Source of the DNA: a virus
Virus record (IMG/VR): IMGVR_UViG_3300044612_001963
Span: 1-64,000 of that record
DNA: 64,000 bases
Reading direction: 5' to 3' (one strand)
The notes beneath the pieces are model-generated. The model was not told the DNA's origin. It ran no database searches and was given only the letters and a program-made list of their open reading frames with translations. The translations under genes and the position numbers were made by a program. Position 1 is the first letter of the stretch. Every line of letters starts with the position of its first letter. Shown piece after piece: positions 7,656 through 15,467 of this stretch.

Positions 7656-7913
7656 ATGAATCGCCAGAGCATCCTGGCCGGCATGTTCTCTGCTGCCACC
7701 CTTTCAGTGTTGGTGGGCACGGTTTACATCATCGACTGCCGTCGCTCTGGTGGCGAGGTGGACAAGTGCTGGCTGACCGGTGCGCCATTTATGGGCCTGG
7801 GCGGTGCTGCCGGTGGTGCGTTCCAGTTGGGCTACGAAACATTGAATCCCAGGCTCCGTAAGGACGACGCCCCGCCTGGCGCCCGCAGATTCCCGACCGA
7901 CCCGGACGCATGA
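7656..7913 (+). CDS. small membrane protein of the lysis cassette (holin candidate)
   Basis: 85 residues with an N-terminal hydrophobic segment (residues about 6-26, ILAGMFSAATLSVLVGTVYII) and a second Gly/Ala-rich hydrophobic stretch (about 43-60), then a polar tail. First gene of a tightly overlapping set that ends with the endolysin, so a holin or other membrane lysis factor is likely by position. A start-associated GGAAAACT element lies at 7622-7629, 26 bases before ATG 7656. Confidence 0.65.
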   Translation: MNRQSILAGMFSAATLSVLVGTVYIIDCRRSGGEVDKCWLTGAPFMGLGGAAGGAFQLGYETLNPRLRKDDAPPGARRFPTDPDA

Positions 7914-8056
7914 ACGATCTCCACTTGGTGGCCGATCTGCTGCTGGCCAAGCTCGCCTGGACAGCCGTTGTGGAGCTGCTGTTCAAACCGGTCCTGTTTC
8001 GCCTCTACGCCCACGCCGATCAAGCCACTGGCGACCGCTTGCCTGATCTGAAATGA
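7910..8056 (+). CDS. small lysis-cassette protein (48 aa)
   Basis: ATG at 7910 overlaps the previous stop (ATGA) and its own stop overlaps the endolysin start in the same way. The 48-residue product has a moderately hydrophobic helix (LVADLLLAKLAWTAVVELLF) and a polar C-terminus. Position between a membrane protein and the endolysin suggests a second holin or antiholin component; sequence alone does not prove it. Confidence 0.55.
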   Translation: MNDLHLVADLLLAKLAWTAVVELLFKPVLFRLYAHADQATGDRLPDLK

Positions 8057-9243
8057 CACTCGCCTCAGTCCGCGCCGCTGCTGAGCACGTCGCACGGGTC
8101 GGATCGATCACACCTCACCAGCTGGCCGCTCTGGGACGGTTGGATGAACGCTTGAAGGCGCACCCGGACATATTGCAGGAGTTCACCGAAGGCTGGAGGG
8201 CCGCTGGCAGCCCGGCGGCACCGGCGCCCGTGGCTGCCTGGTTAGCACCGGCTCAGCGGATCGTGAAGGAATTTGAGGGTTGCAAACTCCAGGCCTATAT
8301 CTGCCCTGCTGGTGTGCCAACGATCGGATGGGGCAGCACCACCATCGGCGGCAAGGTGGTGCGTGAGGGCCAATCCATCAGCCAGGCACAGGCCGATGCT
8401 CAGCTGAACGCCGACCTGCAGCGGTTCTACGACGCGCTCGCCCGTGCCATCCCTGCAGTCACCAGCTGGCCAGGAAACAGGGTGGCGGCACTTGTAAGTT
8501 GGACTTACAACATCGGCGTCGGCGCCATGCAGGATTCAACCCTGCGGCGCCGAATCCTGGCCGGTGAGGATCCCGCCAAGGTGGCCGCCGAGGAGCTCCC
8601 CAGGTGGATCAACAAAGGAACCCCAGTCGAGGCAGGCCTCACCCGTCGCCGTGCTGCAGAGCTGTCGTTGTTCCTGGGGCAGCAGCTGCAGCAGCAGACC
8701 GGCTACGGAAACCCGCTGCAAGTGCCCTGGTACGCGCAGATGGACTCAGCCGACCGGGCCCAGGCGGCGCGGATGTGTTTCAGCTCCAGCTGCGCCATGC
8801 TGCTCCAGTACCTCAAGCCCGGCACGCTCACCGGCCCGAACGGCGACGACCAGTACCTCAAACGGGTCCAGCAGTTCGGCGACACCACTGACCCAACCGC
8901 GCAGATCAGGGCGCTGTCGAGCTATGGCGTCAAGGCACGATTCACCAAGGTGGCCGGCTGGCGAGTGGTGGAAGATCAGATCGCCAAGGGCATCCCCGTG
9001 CCCTGCGGGTTCCTGCACCGTGGCCCCGTGTCAGCACCATCCGGCGGCGGCCACTGGCTGATCGTGGTAGGCCACACCCGAGATCACCTCATCGTGCATG
9101 ACCCCTTCGGCGAAGCTGACATGGTGAACGGCACCACGTTGGGAGGTGTGGCACGGTTCGCCAGATACAGCCGGCGGAATTTTGGGCCTCGGTGGATGGT
9201 CGAGGGCGCCAACACCGGCTGGGCCGTCATCGCCGAGCGCTAA
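8053..9243 (+). CDS. two-domain endolysin: GH24 lysozyme plus C39-like cysteine peptidase
   Basis: 396 residues. After a helical N-terminus and a Pro/Ala linker, residues about 66-210 form a T4-type lysozyme: Glu75 in FEG, Cys84 in AYICPAG and Thr90 in PTIGWG match the E-8-(D/C)-5-T triad, with Cys at the second position as in P1 Lyz. Residues about 223-396 look like a papain-fold C39-type peptidase: Cys247 in MCFSSSCAML, His334 in GGGHW and Asp350 in VHDPFGE. It would cut both glycan and peptide bonds of peptidoglycan. No N-terminal signal is evident, so export would use the holin. Confidence 0.85.
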   Translation: MTLASVRAAAEHVARVGSITPHQLAALGRLDERLKAHPDILQEFTEGWRAAGSPAAPAPVAAWLAPAQRIVKEFEGCKLQAYICPAGVPTIGWGSTTIGGKVVREGQSISQAQADAQLNADLQRFYDALARAIPAVTSWPGNRVAALVSWTYNIGVGAMQDSTLRRRILAGEDPAKVAAEELPRWINKGTPVEAGLTRRRAAELSLFLGQQLQQQTGYGNPLQVPWYAQMDSADRAQAARMCFSSSCAMLLQYLKPGTLTGPNGDDQYLKRVQQFGDTTDPTAQIRALSSYGVKARFTKVAGWRVVEDQIAKGIPVPCGFLHRGPVSAPSGGGHWLIVVGHTRDHLIVHDPFGEADMVNGTTLGGVARFARYSRRNFGPRWMVEGANTGWAVIAER

Positions 9244-9279
9244 CCCGACAGGAAACCTACCGGTAGAGGCTCGCTGCCC

Positions 9280-9606
9280 ATGTCGGAGTTCCGATCGCTG
9301 ATCGATGAAACCGAACTCCAGACCAAACGAGCAACCAAACACCGATTCAGAGCACGAATCTTTGAGGCCTGGGGTCACCAGTGCGCCTACTGTGCTGAAC
9401 GCGCAGACACGTTGGATCACGTCATCCCGCGCTCCGCTGGTGGCCTGACCGTGGCCCAGAATCTGGTGCCAGCCTGCCGGCGATGCAACCTGGCTAAATC
9501 GAGCGTCAGCTGGCGGGAGTGGTTCGCCGCTCAGGCCTGGCACTGCCCCGACCGTGCATTACGAATCGATGGCTGGCTGGGTGCGGCGCAGCGGGAAGCG
9601 GCGTGA
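9280..9606 (+). CDS. HNH endonuclease
   Basis: 108 residues. CAYC near residue 33, LDHVIPRSAGG (H of the HNH core), QNLVPACRRCN and KSS give a classic Cys4-HNH nuclease. No terminase-associated features are seen and the terminase is 7 kb away, so it is probably a free-standing homing-type or accessory nuclease. A GGAAACCT element lies at 9251-9258, 21 bases before ATG 9280. Confidence 0.88.
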   Translation: MSEFRSLIDETELQTKRATKHRFRARIFEAWGHQCAYCAERADTLDHVIPRSAGGLTVAQNLVPACRRCNLAKSSVSWREWFAAQAWHCPDRALRIDGWLGAAQREAA

Positions 9607-9607
9607 G

Positions 9608-10096
9608 CTACGCACGGCACCCACTCACCTGCTCTGCTCCCACCTCATCCCACGGACTCGTGACAATTCGCCACCGGCGGCGCAACGTCAGCTGATACCC
9701 GTTCAGGAATGACTGCATAGTCGCCTTCGGGATCTCATGCGCATCTGCCCAGCTCCAACGGCGGCTGATGGGGATCTTGATGACAGCTTGAGTTGTCATG
9801 TCCCGAATCCGCCATCCCGGTTCGGCACCTGCCAGCGGCTTGTCATCAGGGAAGCGTTTCACCCACCACAGCCAAGTGCCACCGTTCTTACCCATTACGG
9901 TCGTCCTGATCAGACCGTCCTCACGCAGTCGAGTGAGTGCATCGGTGAGCGTGCGGCGCTCAGTGCCAAGCTGCTCAGCCATTTCAATCTGAGTTGACCA
10001 CCATCCAGGCGAAACCTGTTCAAGCTGCACGAAGGCAATCACCAGCTCGGCGCGATATTGCCGGCGGATTTGGGCGAGGTATGTGGGATCAATCAT
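9608..10096 (-). CDS. winged helix-turn-helix protein
   Basis: ATG at 10096 gives 162 residues: MIDPTYLAQIRRQYRAELVIAF, then WWSTQIEMAEQLGTERRTLTDAL and LREDGLIRTTV, a winged-helix DNA-binding unit with recognition helix and wing. The C-terminal half contains further basic/aromatic stretches (RRRWRIVTSPW). Last gene of a three-gene minus operon with the helicase; it may be a replication initiator-like or regulatory protein. Function not determined. Confidence 0.6.
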   Translation of the reverse strand: MIDPTYLAQIRRQYRAELVIAFVQLEQVSPGWWSTQIEMAEQLGTERRTLTDALTRLREDGLIRTTVMGKNGGTWLWWVKRFPDDKPLAGAEPGWRIRDMTTQAVIKIPISRRWSWADAHEIPKATMQSFLNGYQLTLRRRWRIVTSPWDEVGAEQVSGCRA

Positions 10097-10242
10097 GGCC
10101 GATACCAGTGCGACGTACCCCAGAACGGGAAGAGTTCCGGCCACCACTCCCGGCCGGTATAGGGGATCGTGTTCACCCACCAGAACCGGCCGATGCAGCC
10201 GCCCTTGTCGGTGATCTGGAAGGTTGGGGCTCGAGTGGTCAC
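10093..10242 (-). CDS. hypothetical small protein (49 aa)
   Basis: GTG at 10242 overlaps the helicase stop (GTGA) and its stop overlaps the next ATG. The product is rich in Trp and Tyr (RFWWVNTIPYTGREWWPELFPFW). The compact 4-base overlaps on both sides support it as a real gene. No family recognised. Confidence 0.5.
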   Translation of the reverse strand: MTTRAPTFQITDKGGCIGRFWWVNTIPYTGREWWPELFPFWGTSHWYRP

Positions 10243-11642
10243 GCCACCGCCCTCCAGTTGCCCTTCGCCTGCCTGGCCGCCATCACGTGCCGGGCCCAGC
10301 CACGGGGGTTTTTCATGCCCCGGCGTTTGCCGATCGCGATTAGGTCTTCGACGGTCTGGGCTTGGGCTTGTTCGCGCTTGGCTTCCCGCCGCTGGATCTC
10401 AACCAGCTCACCGTCCACGGTCGTGATCTCTCGCCGCTCAGGCGTGAACTGGTGGCCGCAGTCGGGGCACACAGCCTTTGCCGAGGGCATGCAGCTGAAA
10501 CACTGGGGGCAGACCTTTACCGATGGCGACTTTTCGCCACCTTGGCGGCCAACCTTGCCTTCTAGGCTCCACTCACGATCATCGGTCGGGAGGCCGTGCC
10601 GGTGGCTGTTGCCAACGTGATCCAACACCACGGCATACGGCTTGCCGTCGCACTTCCGCAACCCACGGCCTACCTGCTGGAGATATAGCGACAGGCTGTC
10701 TGTGGGCCTGAATAGCTGCACGCCTGCGACACTGGGAATATCAGTGCCTTCGCTCACGATTTCACAGCTAAACAGCGCCTTGAGCACTCCATCACCCAGG
10801 TCGCTGATCATCTGCCGGCGCAGGGTTGGATCGGTCTTGCCATCCAAAGCCGCTGCAGGGATTCCGGCCTCTCGATACAGCTCAGCCATCGCTGTGGCAT
10901 GCGGGACGCTGACGCAAAATCCCAGCACCGTGCCGTTGTGGATAGGCGCAATCTCCCGTTGATAATGACCAACAGGATCGCCCATCGCTTCGCGAGTGCC
11001 GAGGATTTGGGAGGCCTTCGCTTTGCCGGTCGGCGTGTCAAAGTTCTTGATACCAGACAGGTCGATCCCTGGTGGTGCCAGCACTTTTGCCCTGGCAAGG
11101 AACCCTTCATCGGTCAGCCACTGAGCGGTAGGACCTAGCACCAGATGCCGGAAGTATCCGCCGTAACCCTCACCCAGGCCTTCACCTGACAGCCGCTGTG
11201 GTGTTGCCGTGAGCCCCACCAGATAGGCCTTGGGCCATGCGGCGATGACTTTGCCCCACTTGTTCCCTTCGATCAGATGGTGCGCCTCGTCCTGAATGAT
11301 CAGCGTTGGCGCCGGCACCTTGTGCAGCCGCCTGGCCAAGGTGTCCACGCTGCACACTTGGACCGGCTGGCTCAGGTCCATGCTTCGATTCATGGCGATC
11401 AGACCATGGCGTACGCCATGACTGCTCATCCGGCCCGAGAGATCCTCAATCAGCTCCTTTCGATGCGCTAGCACATACACCCTGTGGCCGCGCTCGGCAG
11501 CAGTGGCCGCCATGTGCGCAGCCACCGTGCCCTTGCCTGAGCCGGTCGCCATCGTGCCCACCACGCGGCGGTGGATACGCAGGGCGGTGGAGATGTCGGC
11601 GGTGAAGGTTTGCTGGTAGGGGCGGAGGGTGGGGGTGGTCAT
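10239..11642 (-). CDS. DEAD/DEAH-box superfamily 2 helicase with zinc ribbon
   Basis: 467 residues from ATG 11642 (MTTPTLRPYQQTF). Q-motif LRPYQ, Walker A GSGKG, motif II DEAHH, motif III TATP and a C-terminal QQVGRGLR motif VI define an SF2 helicase of the type III restriction/UvsW-like class. A C-terminal zinc ribbon (CPQC...CPDCGHQF) follows, near 10450-10510. Likely acts in phage replication or recombination. The leader before ATG is TTCACCACACACGCACC-like and lacks a Shine-Dalgarno. Confidence 0.88.
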   Translation of the reverse strand: MTTPTLRPYQQTFTADISTALRIHRRVVGTMATGSGKGTVAAHMAATAAERGHRVYVLAHRKELIEDLSGRMSSHGVRHGLIAMNRSMDLSQPVQVCSVDTLARRLHKVPAPTLIIQDEAHHLIEGNKWGKVIAAWPKAYLVGLTATPQRLSGEGLGEGYGGYFRHLVLGPTAQWLTDEGFLARAKVLAPPGIDLSGIKNFDTPTGKAKASQILGTREAMGDPVGHYQREIAPIHNGTVLGFCVSVPHATAMAELYREAGIPAAALDGKTDPTLRRQMISDLGDGVLKALFSCEIVSEGTDIPSVAGVQLFRPTDSLSLYLQQVGRGLRKCDGKPYAVVLDHVGNSHRHGLPTDDREWSLEGKVGRQGGEKSPSVKVCPQCFSCMPSAKAVCPDCGHQFTPERREITTVDGELVEIQRREAKREQAQAQTVEDLIAIGKRRGMKNPRGWARHVMAARQAKGNWRAVA

Positions 11643-11701
11643 GGCTGTGGTGCGTGTGTGGTGAATAACAGCCACCGCCCACCCCGCTTGCTGCCGCCCG
11701 G

Positions 11702-11842
11702 ATGGTCATCAACCTGGAACCAGCGGCAGTCCTCGATGGGACCCGTACAGATGAGAGGCCGATTGAGACCCACCGCCTGGTCCGGGCAGTGGTCGGCATC
11801 GTCAGGGAGCGGGGCTTCGGTGCGGTGGCTCTCACATCCTAG
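11702..11842 (+). CDS. possible small protein (46 aa)
   Basis: ATG 11702 to TAG 11840-11842 encodes 46 residues (MVINLEPAAVLDGTRT...VRAVVGIVRERGFGAVALTS) with a plausible strand/helix pattern, ending just before the operator promoter at 11844. It lies in an otherwise unassigned 200-base gap between divergent operons. No homologue is recognised; it could be chance. Confidence 0.25.
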   Translation: MVINLEPAAVLDGTRTDERPIETHRLVRAVVGIVRERGFGAVALTS

Positions 11843-11843
11843 C

Positions 11844-11873
11844 GTTGCGGTTGCGCAACTGCAACCCTATAAT
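11844..11873 (+). promoter_or_regulatory. strong operator promoter for RHH-primase operon
   Basis: TTGCGG (11845-11850), 17-bp spacer, consensus TATAAT (11868-11873). The -35 is part of a near-palindrome with half-sites GTTGC at 11844 and GCAAC ending at 11865, around an inner TTGCGCAA. Repressor binding there would block RNA polymerase. The TATAAT lies 29 bases before ATG 11902. Confidence 0.8.
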
Positions 11874-11901
11874 GCGGATCAACACCACCCACGCTGCACC
11901 C

Positions 11902-12237
11902 ATGCCCACCTGGCCCCCAGTCGCCGGTAAGCGATCCATCTTCCTGGAGCTCCCACCTGAGCACCTCGCGCACCTCGACGCTCAGGCCCACTACGAAGGC
12001 TGCTCTCGTGCCGCGTACTTGCGCCGCTTGGTGATCACCGACCGCGACCGCGACACAACCCACGTCGCCCTCACCCCAGTCCCGCCAGGCGACAGCCCCC
12101 GCGCTGCCACCTTCGAGATGCTTGACACCCTCGTTGATCACCTCGACCTCCAAGCCTCCCGCCACGACTGCAGCCGGGCCGCATTCATCCGCCACCTGAT
12201 CGCCCGCGACATCCGCCGCAACGGGCCCGCACGCTGA
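11902..12237 (+). CDS. tandem ribbon-helix-helix DNA-binding protein
   Basis: 111 residues from ATG 11902. Two similar units occur: IFLELPPEHLAHLDAQAHY then CSRAAYLRRLVITD, and ATFEMLDTLVDHLDLQASRH then CSRAAFIRHLIARD. Each has a short strand followed by two helices, as in RHH repressors, which normally dimerise. Here two RHH units are fused in one chain with a Pro-rich linker (LTPVPPGDSPR). First gene behind the 11844 operator promoter and three bases before the primase gene, so it is a candidate regulator of its own operon. Confidence 0.65.
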   Translation: MPTWPPVAGKRSIFLELPPEHLAHLDAQAHYEGCSRAAYLRRLVITDRDRDTTHVALTPVPPGDSPRAATFEMLDTLVDHLDLQASRHDCSRAAFIRHLIARDIRRNGPAR

Positions 12238-12240
12238 CCC

Positions 12241-14847
12241 ATGCCCCTCGATGCCGCAGACGGCCAGTGGCCACGTCTGCTGATGGAACTTGGCGGCCTA
12301 TCGCCTGATCAGCTCGAAGATCGCCACCAGCCCTGCCCAAACTGCGAAGGCACCGACCGCTACCGCTGGGATCGTGACGACGGGCCCGGTGGCTGGTACT
12401 GCTCACAGTGCGGCGGGAAATCTGGAACAGGCGGCGCCGGTTCCGGCCTCGACCTCCTCATGCGCGTTACCGGCTGGGACTTCAAACAGGCCACCGCTCG
12501 CGTCGAGCAACACCTGGGCCTGCCCGCAGCCAAACCACGCAAGCCGAAACGCCCCGCACGCACACCCGACACCCCGCCACCGGACGCCGCACCCCCAGCA
12601 CTCGGCCGCGCTGTCGCCCAGTGGTGTTACCGCAACGCAGCCGGTCAGCAGCTGTTCTGGATTCAGCGGATCGATCAGCCCGACAACAAAAAACTCTTCA
12701 TCCATCGCACATGGCTGGACGGCGCCTGGCACTTCCCCTCACGCCGCGACCCGTTCACATCCGAGTGGCCAGCACCCCGCCCGCTCTACCGCCTACCCGA
12801 TCTCACCGATCGCCCTAACGCGACGGTGATCGTCTGCGAAGGCGAGAAAGCCGCTGACGCTGCCGCCGAACTCTTCCCCGACCACGCCTGCATCGCCTGG
12901 TGTGGCGGCACCGGTGGCGTCAATGCCGCCGACTGGTCACCGCTCGCTGGCCGTTCCGTTGTGCTGTGGCCCGATGCAGACGATGCCGGCCGGCAGTGCA
13001 TGGCCAAGCTCGGACCACGGCTCCTGCAGATCGGTGCCACCGTCGTTGTCTATAACCCGCCTACCGGCGCACCCGCAAAGTGGGATCTCGCCAACGCACT
13101 CGCCGAAGGCTGGAAACCAGGCCAAGCGGCCAAACTCCTCGCTGCCAACACCGTTGAACTGCCGCCACTTCCGGAGCCGAAACCAGAACCGAAACCGCCA
13201 GCGCCGCCGCCGACAGCTCAGGTGGCCGAAATCCCCAAGGGCCAGCCGTTCGTTTGCCTGGGGTTTGATGACGCCAGCTACTTCTATCAACCCAGCTCTA
13301 CCGGTCAGGTGGTCCGCATTGGACGGGGCAGTCACACCGGCATCAACCTGCTCCAGCTCTGCCCATCCATGGCCTACTGGGAAACCCTCTACCCCGGCAC
13401 AAAAGGCCCCAACTGGAACGCTGCCGCTGCATCGCTGTTCGCCCAGCAGGCTGCTGTCGGTATCTACTCCCCTGACCGGATCCGGGGCCGTGGCGCTTGG
13501 TGGGATGACGGACGATCCGTGCTGCACCTTGGCGACCGGCTCCTGGTGAACGGCGAGGCCTACCCCGTCACTAATCCGCCGCCGTCGCGGTTCAAGTACC
13601 AGCGGCTTGTTGCGATTGACCTTCAAACCGGCCTAGAGCCGCTCACCGACGAGCTCGGCATGGAGATCATCGACATCGCCAGCCGTTTCCATTGGGAGGT
13701 GCCTGCATCGGGCCTGCTGCTGGCCGGCTGGGCCGCTCTTGCCCCAATCTGCGGTTCCCTGTCCTGGCGGCCACACGTCTGGCTGACCGCTTCGGCTGGC
13801 TCCGGTAAATCGGCCATCCTCAACCGATTCCTTGGCACCCTGCTGCAGGACATCGCCCTATGGCCCGAGGGCAGCACAACCGAGGCGAGCATCCGTCAGG
13901 AGCTTCGCGCCGACGCCCTCCCCGTTGTCATGGATGAAGCCGAATCCAACGAACAGGCGGACCGCAAACGAATCCAAGACGTACTAGCGCTCGCCCGTGT
14001 GGCCAGCAGCTCAGGCCGTGGCTTCATCGGCCGTGGTGGTGCCGAGGGCGCAGCGCAGCGGTTCGTTATCCGCTCCATGTTCCTACTCTGCTCCATTTCC
14101 ACCGCGCTTAAACAGGGCGCCGATGCATCACGATTCGCTCAGCTCACACTGCGCAATCCATCCTTCCTACCCAAAGAAGAACGCGCCGCGCACTGGTCAC
14201 AGCTTGACCGCGATCTCACCGCAATCATCACGCCTGAGGTTGGCCACCGGATGATGCTGCGCTCTGTTTCCCTTATACCTGTCATCCGCGATTCCGTCGC
14301 CGTCTTCCGCCGTGCTGCTGCAGATCACTTCGACTCCCAGCGGCAGGGTGATCAGTTCGGCACCCTGCTGGCTGGTGCCTGGTCACTGACCAATCAGCAC
14401 GTCGCCAGCGAGGCTGAGGCCTTCGCGCTCATCAATCGCGAGAACTGGCAGCAGTACCGCGACGACGCCGAGCAGCCGGATGAGGAGCGCTGCCTGCAGC
14501 ACGTGCTGCAGCACCAGCTGCGCGTTGAAGGCGACCGGGGCAACGGCTACATGCGCACCGTCTGGGAGCTGATTGAGCTGGCGCGTGGCAGCGTCGCATC
14601 AATGGAGATCGGCCCCGGCAGCGCCGAAGCGCACCTCGGCCGCGTGGGCATCCGCGTGGAGGGTGACCGATTGCTCATCAGCAACACCGCTAAGGCGTTA
14701 CGCCGCATCCTTTCAGAGACCCCATGGGCTGACAGCTGGGGCACCGTGCTCAGCCGGCTACCCGGTGCGCAACGTGCAGGCGTGACCCGCTTCCGTGGGC
14801 TTGCAGGCGTCAGCAGAGCCGTTTCGGTGCCCGTTCCAGCCGCCTGA
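12241..14847 (+). CDS. replicative primase-helicase (zinc ribbon, TOPRIM, DUF927-like ATPase)
   Basis: 868 residues. Residues about 27-60 form a zinc-binding primase domain (CPNCEGTDRYRW...WYCSQCGGKSG). Around 190-260 lies a TOPRIM-like segment (VIVCEGEKAADAA... and SVVLWPDADDAG). A Pro-rich linker follows (about 300-325), then a C-terminal ATPase with Walker A TASAGSGKS near residue 520 and VVMDEAES near 565, as in DUF927 helicases. It would prime and unwind the phage origin. The iteron-rich region immediately downstream (14849-15112) is the likely target. Confidence 0.85.
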   Translation: MPLDAADGQWPRLLMELGGLSPDQLEDRHQPCPNCEGTDRYRWDRDDGPGGWYCSQCGGKSGTGGAGSGLDLLMRVTGWDFKQATARVEQHLGLPAAKPRKPKRPARTPDTPPPDAAPPALGRAVAQWCYRNAAGQQLFWIQRIDQPDNKKLFIHRTWLDGAWHFPSRRDPFTSEWPAPRPLYRLPDLTDRPNATVIVCEGEKAADAAAELFPDHACIAWCGGTGGVNAADWSPLAGRSVVLWPDADDAGRQCMAKLGPRLLQIGATVVVYNPPTGAPAKWDLANALAEGWKPGQAAKLLAANTVELPPLPEPKPEPKPPAPPPTAQVAEIPKGQPFVCLGFDDASYFYQPSSTGQVVRIGRGSHTGINLLQLCPSMAYWETLYPGTKGPNWNAAAASLFAQQAAVGIYSPDRIRGRGAWWDDGRSVLHLGDRLLVNGEAYPVTNPPPSRFKYQRLVAIDLQTGLEPLTDELGMEIIDIASRFHWEVPASGLLLAGWAALAPICGSLSWRPHVWLTASAGSGKSAILNRFLGTLLQDIALWPEGSTTEASIRQELRADALPVVMDEAESNEQADRKRIQDVLALARVASSSGRGFIGRGGAEGAAQRFVIRSMFLLCSISTALKQGADASRFAQLTLRNPSFLPKEERAAHWSQLDRDLTAIITPEVGHRMMLRSVSLIPVIRDSVAVFRRAAADHFDSQRQGDQFGTLLAGAWSLTNQHVASEAEAFALINRENWQQYRDDAEQPDEERCLQHVLQHQLRVEGDRGNGYMRTVWELIELARGSVASMEIGPGSAEAHLGRVGIRVEGDRLLISNTAKALRRILSETPWADSWGTVLSRLPGAQRAGVTRFRGLAGVSRAVSVPVPAA

Positions 14848-14848
14848 C

Positions 14849-15112
14849 CGTAACGGTAACGCTTCGCGTAACGGCTCAGATCCCAGTCAGGGACTGGATC
14901 GTAACGATGTTACGGTCTGGCGCGAGAACACACCCCTATACGTGCGTGCGTGCGCGTGTGCGCATGCGCATGCTGTTGCGCAATACCGGCCCCCTTTCTT
15001 CTTCTATATCTTCCTTTTTAGGTGTAACTAACGTAACTAAGAGAGCCCAGCCTTGTCGTGCCAGTCGATTTCGCGTTACGCCGACCGTAACAGCACCGTA
15101 ACGCAGCGTAAC
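14849..15112. other. putative replication origin: GTAAC iterons, AT tract and Z-DNA-prone run
   Basis: A non-coding gap after the primase gene holds eleven (C/T/G)GTAAC sites on either strand, starting at 14849, 14855, 14867, 14900, 14909 (reverse), 15023, 15032, 15075 (reverse), 15086, 15097 and 15107. Two form the palindrome CGTAAC-GAT-GTTACG (14900-14914). Between the clusters lie an alternating purine-pyrimidine run of about 40 bases (14940-14981) and a pyrimidine-rich AT tract (about 14994-15020), a candidate unwinding element. Iterons plus AT tract beside the primase gene are typical of phage origins. Confidence 0.6.
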
Positions 15113-15161
15113 CGCTCAGTTGTTTCGCGTTTCCTGCTACTGTTGCGTTTTACCAACCACC

Positions 15162-15467
15162 ATGTTTCAAATCTTGCCCCCCGGCCAAGTGCCTCAAGCC
15201 ATTGCCAAGCAGGCAAAGCCCGAGTACCAGATCCCCGCCCTGCCCTTTGACTCCATCCCTCCTGGTGGGGCGATCAAAATCCCTTTTGATCGGTTCCCCG
15301 ACTCAATCCCCGCACTGAAGCGCATTCATGGCGCACTTCGCGTCAGGGCATGCAGAGCATCCACACGCTTTGGCGTCCGCTTTTCTGTGCATCGAACCTC
15401 CGACGGCTTCTACATCACCCGCCCTGACTACCCCGGCAAACTGCAGCAACAGCCACAGTCCTGGTGA
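15162..15467 (+). CDS. hypothetical protein
   Basis: 101 residues from ATG 15162 (MFQILPPGQVPQAIAKQ). A Pro-rich N-terminus is followed by a basic segment (RIHGALRVRACRASTRFGVRF) and a beta-rich end (HRTSDGFYITRPDYPG). The stop overlaps the phosphoesterase start (GTGA). A DNA-binding role near the origin is conceivable, but no family is recognised. Confidence 0.6.
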   Translation: MFQILPPGQVPQAIAKQAKPEYQIPALPFDSIPPGGAIKIPFDRFPDSIPALKRIHGALRVRACRASTRFGVRFSVHRTSDGFYITRPDYPGKLQQQPQSW

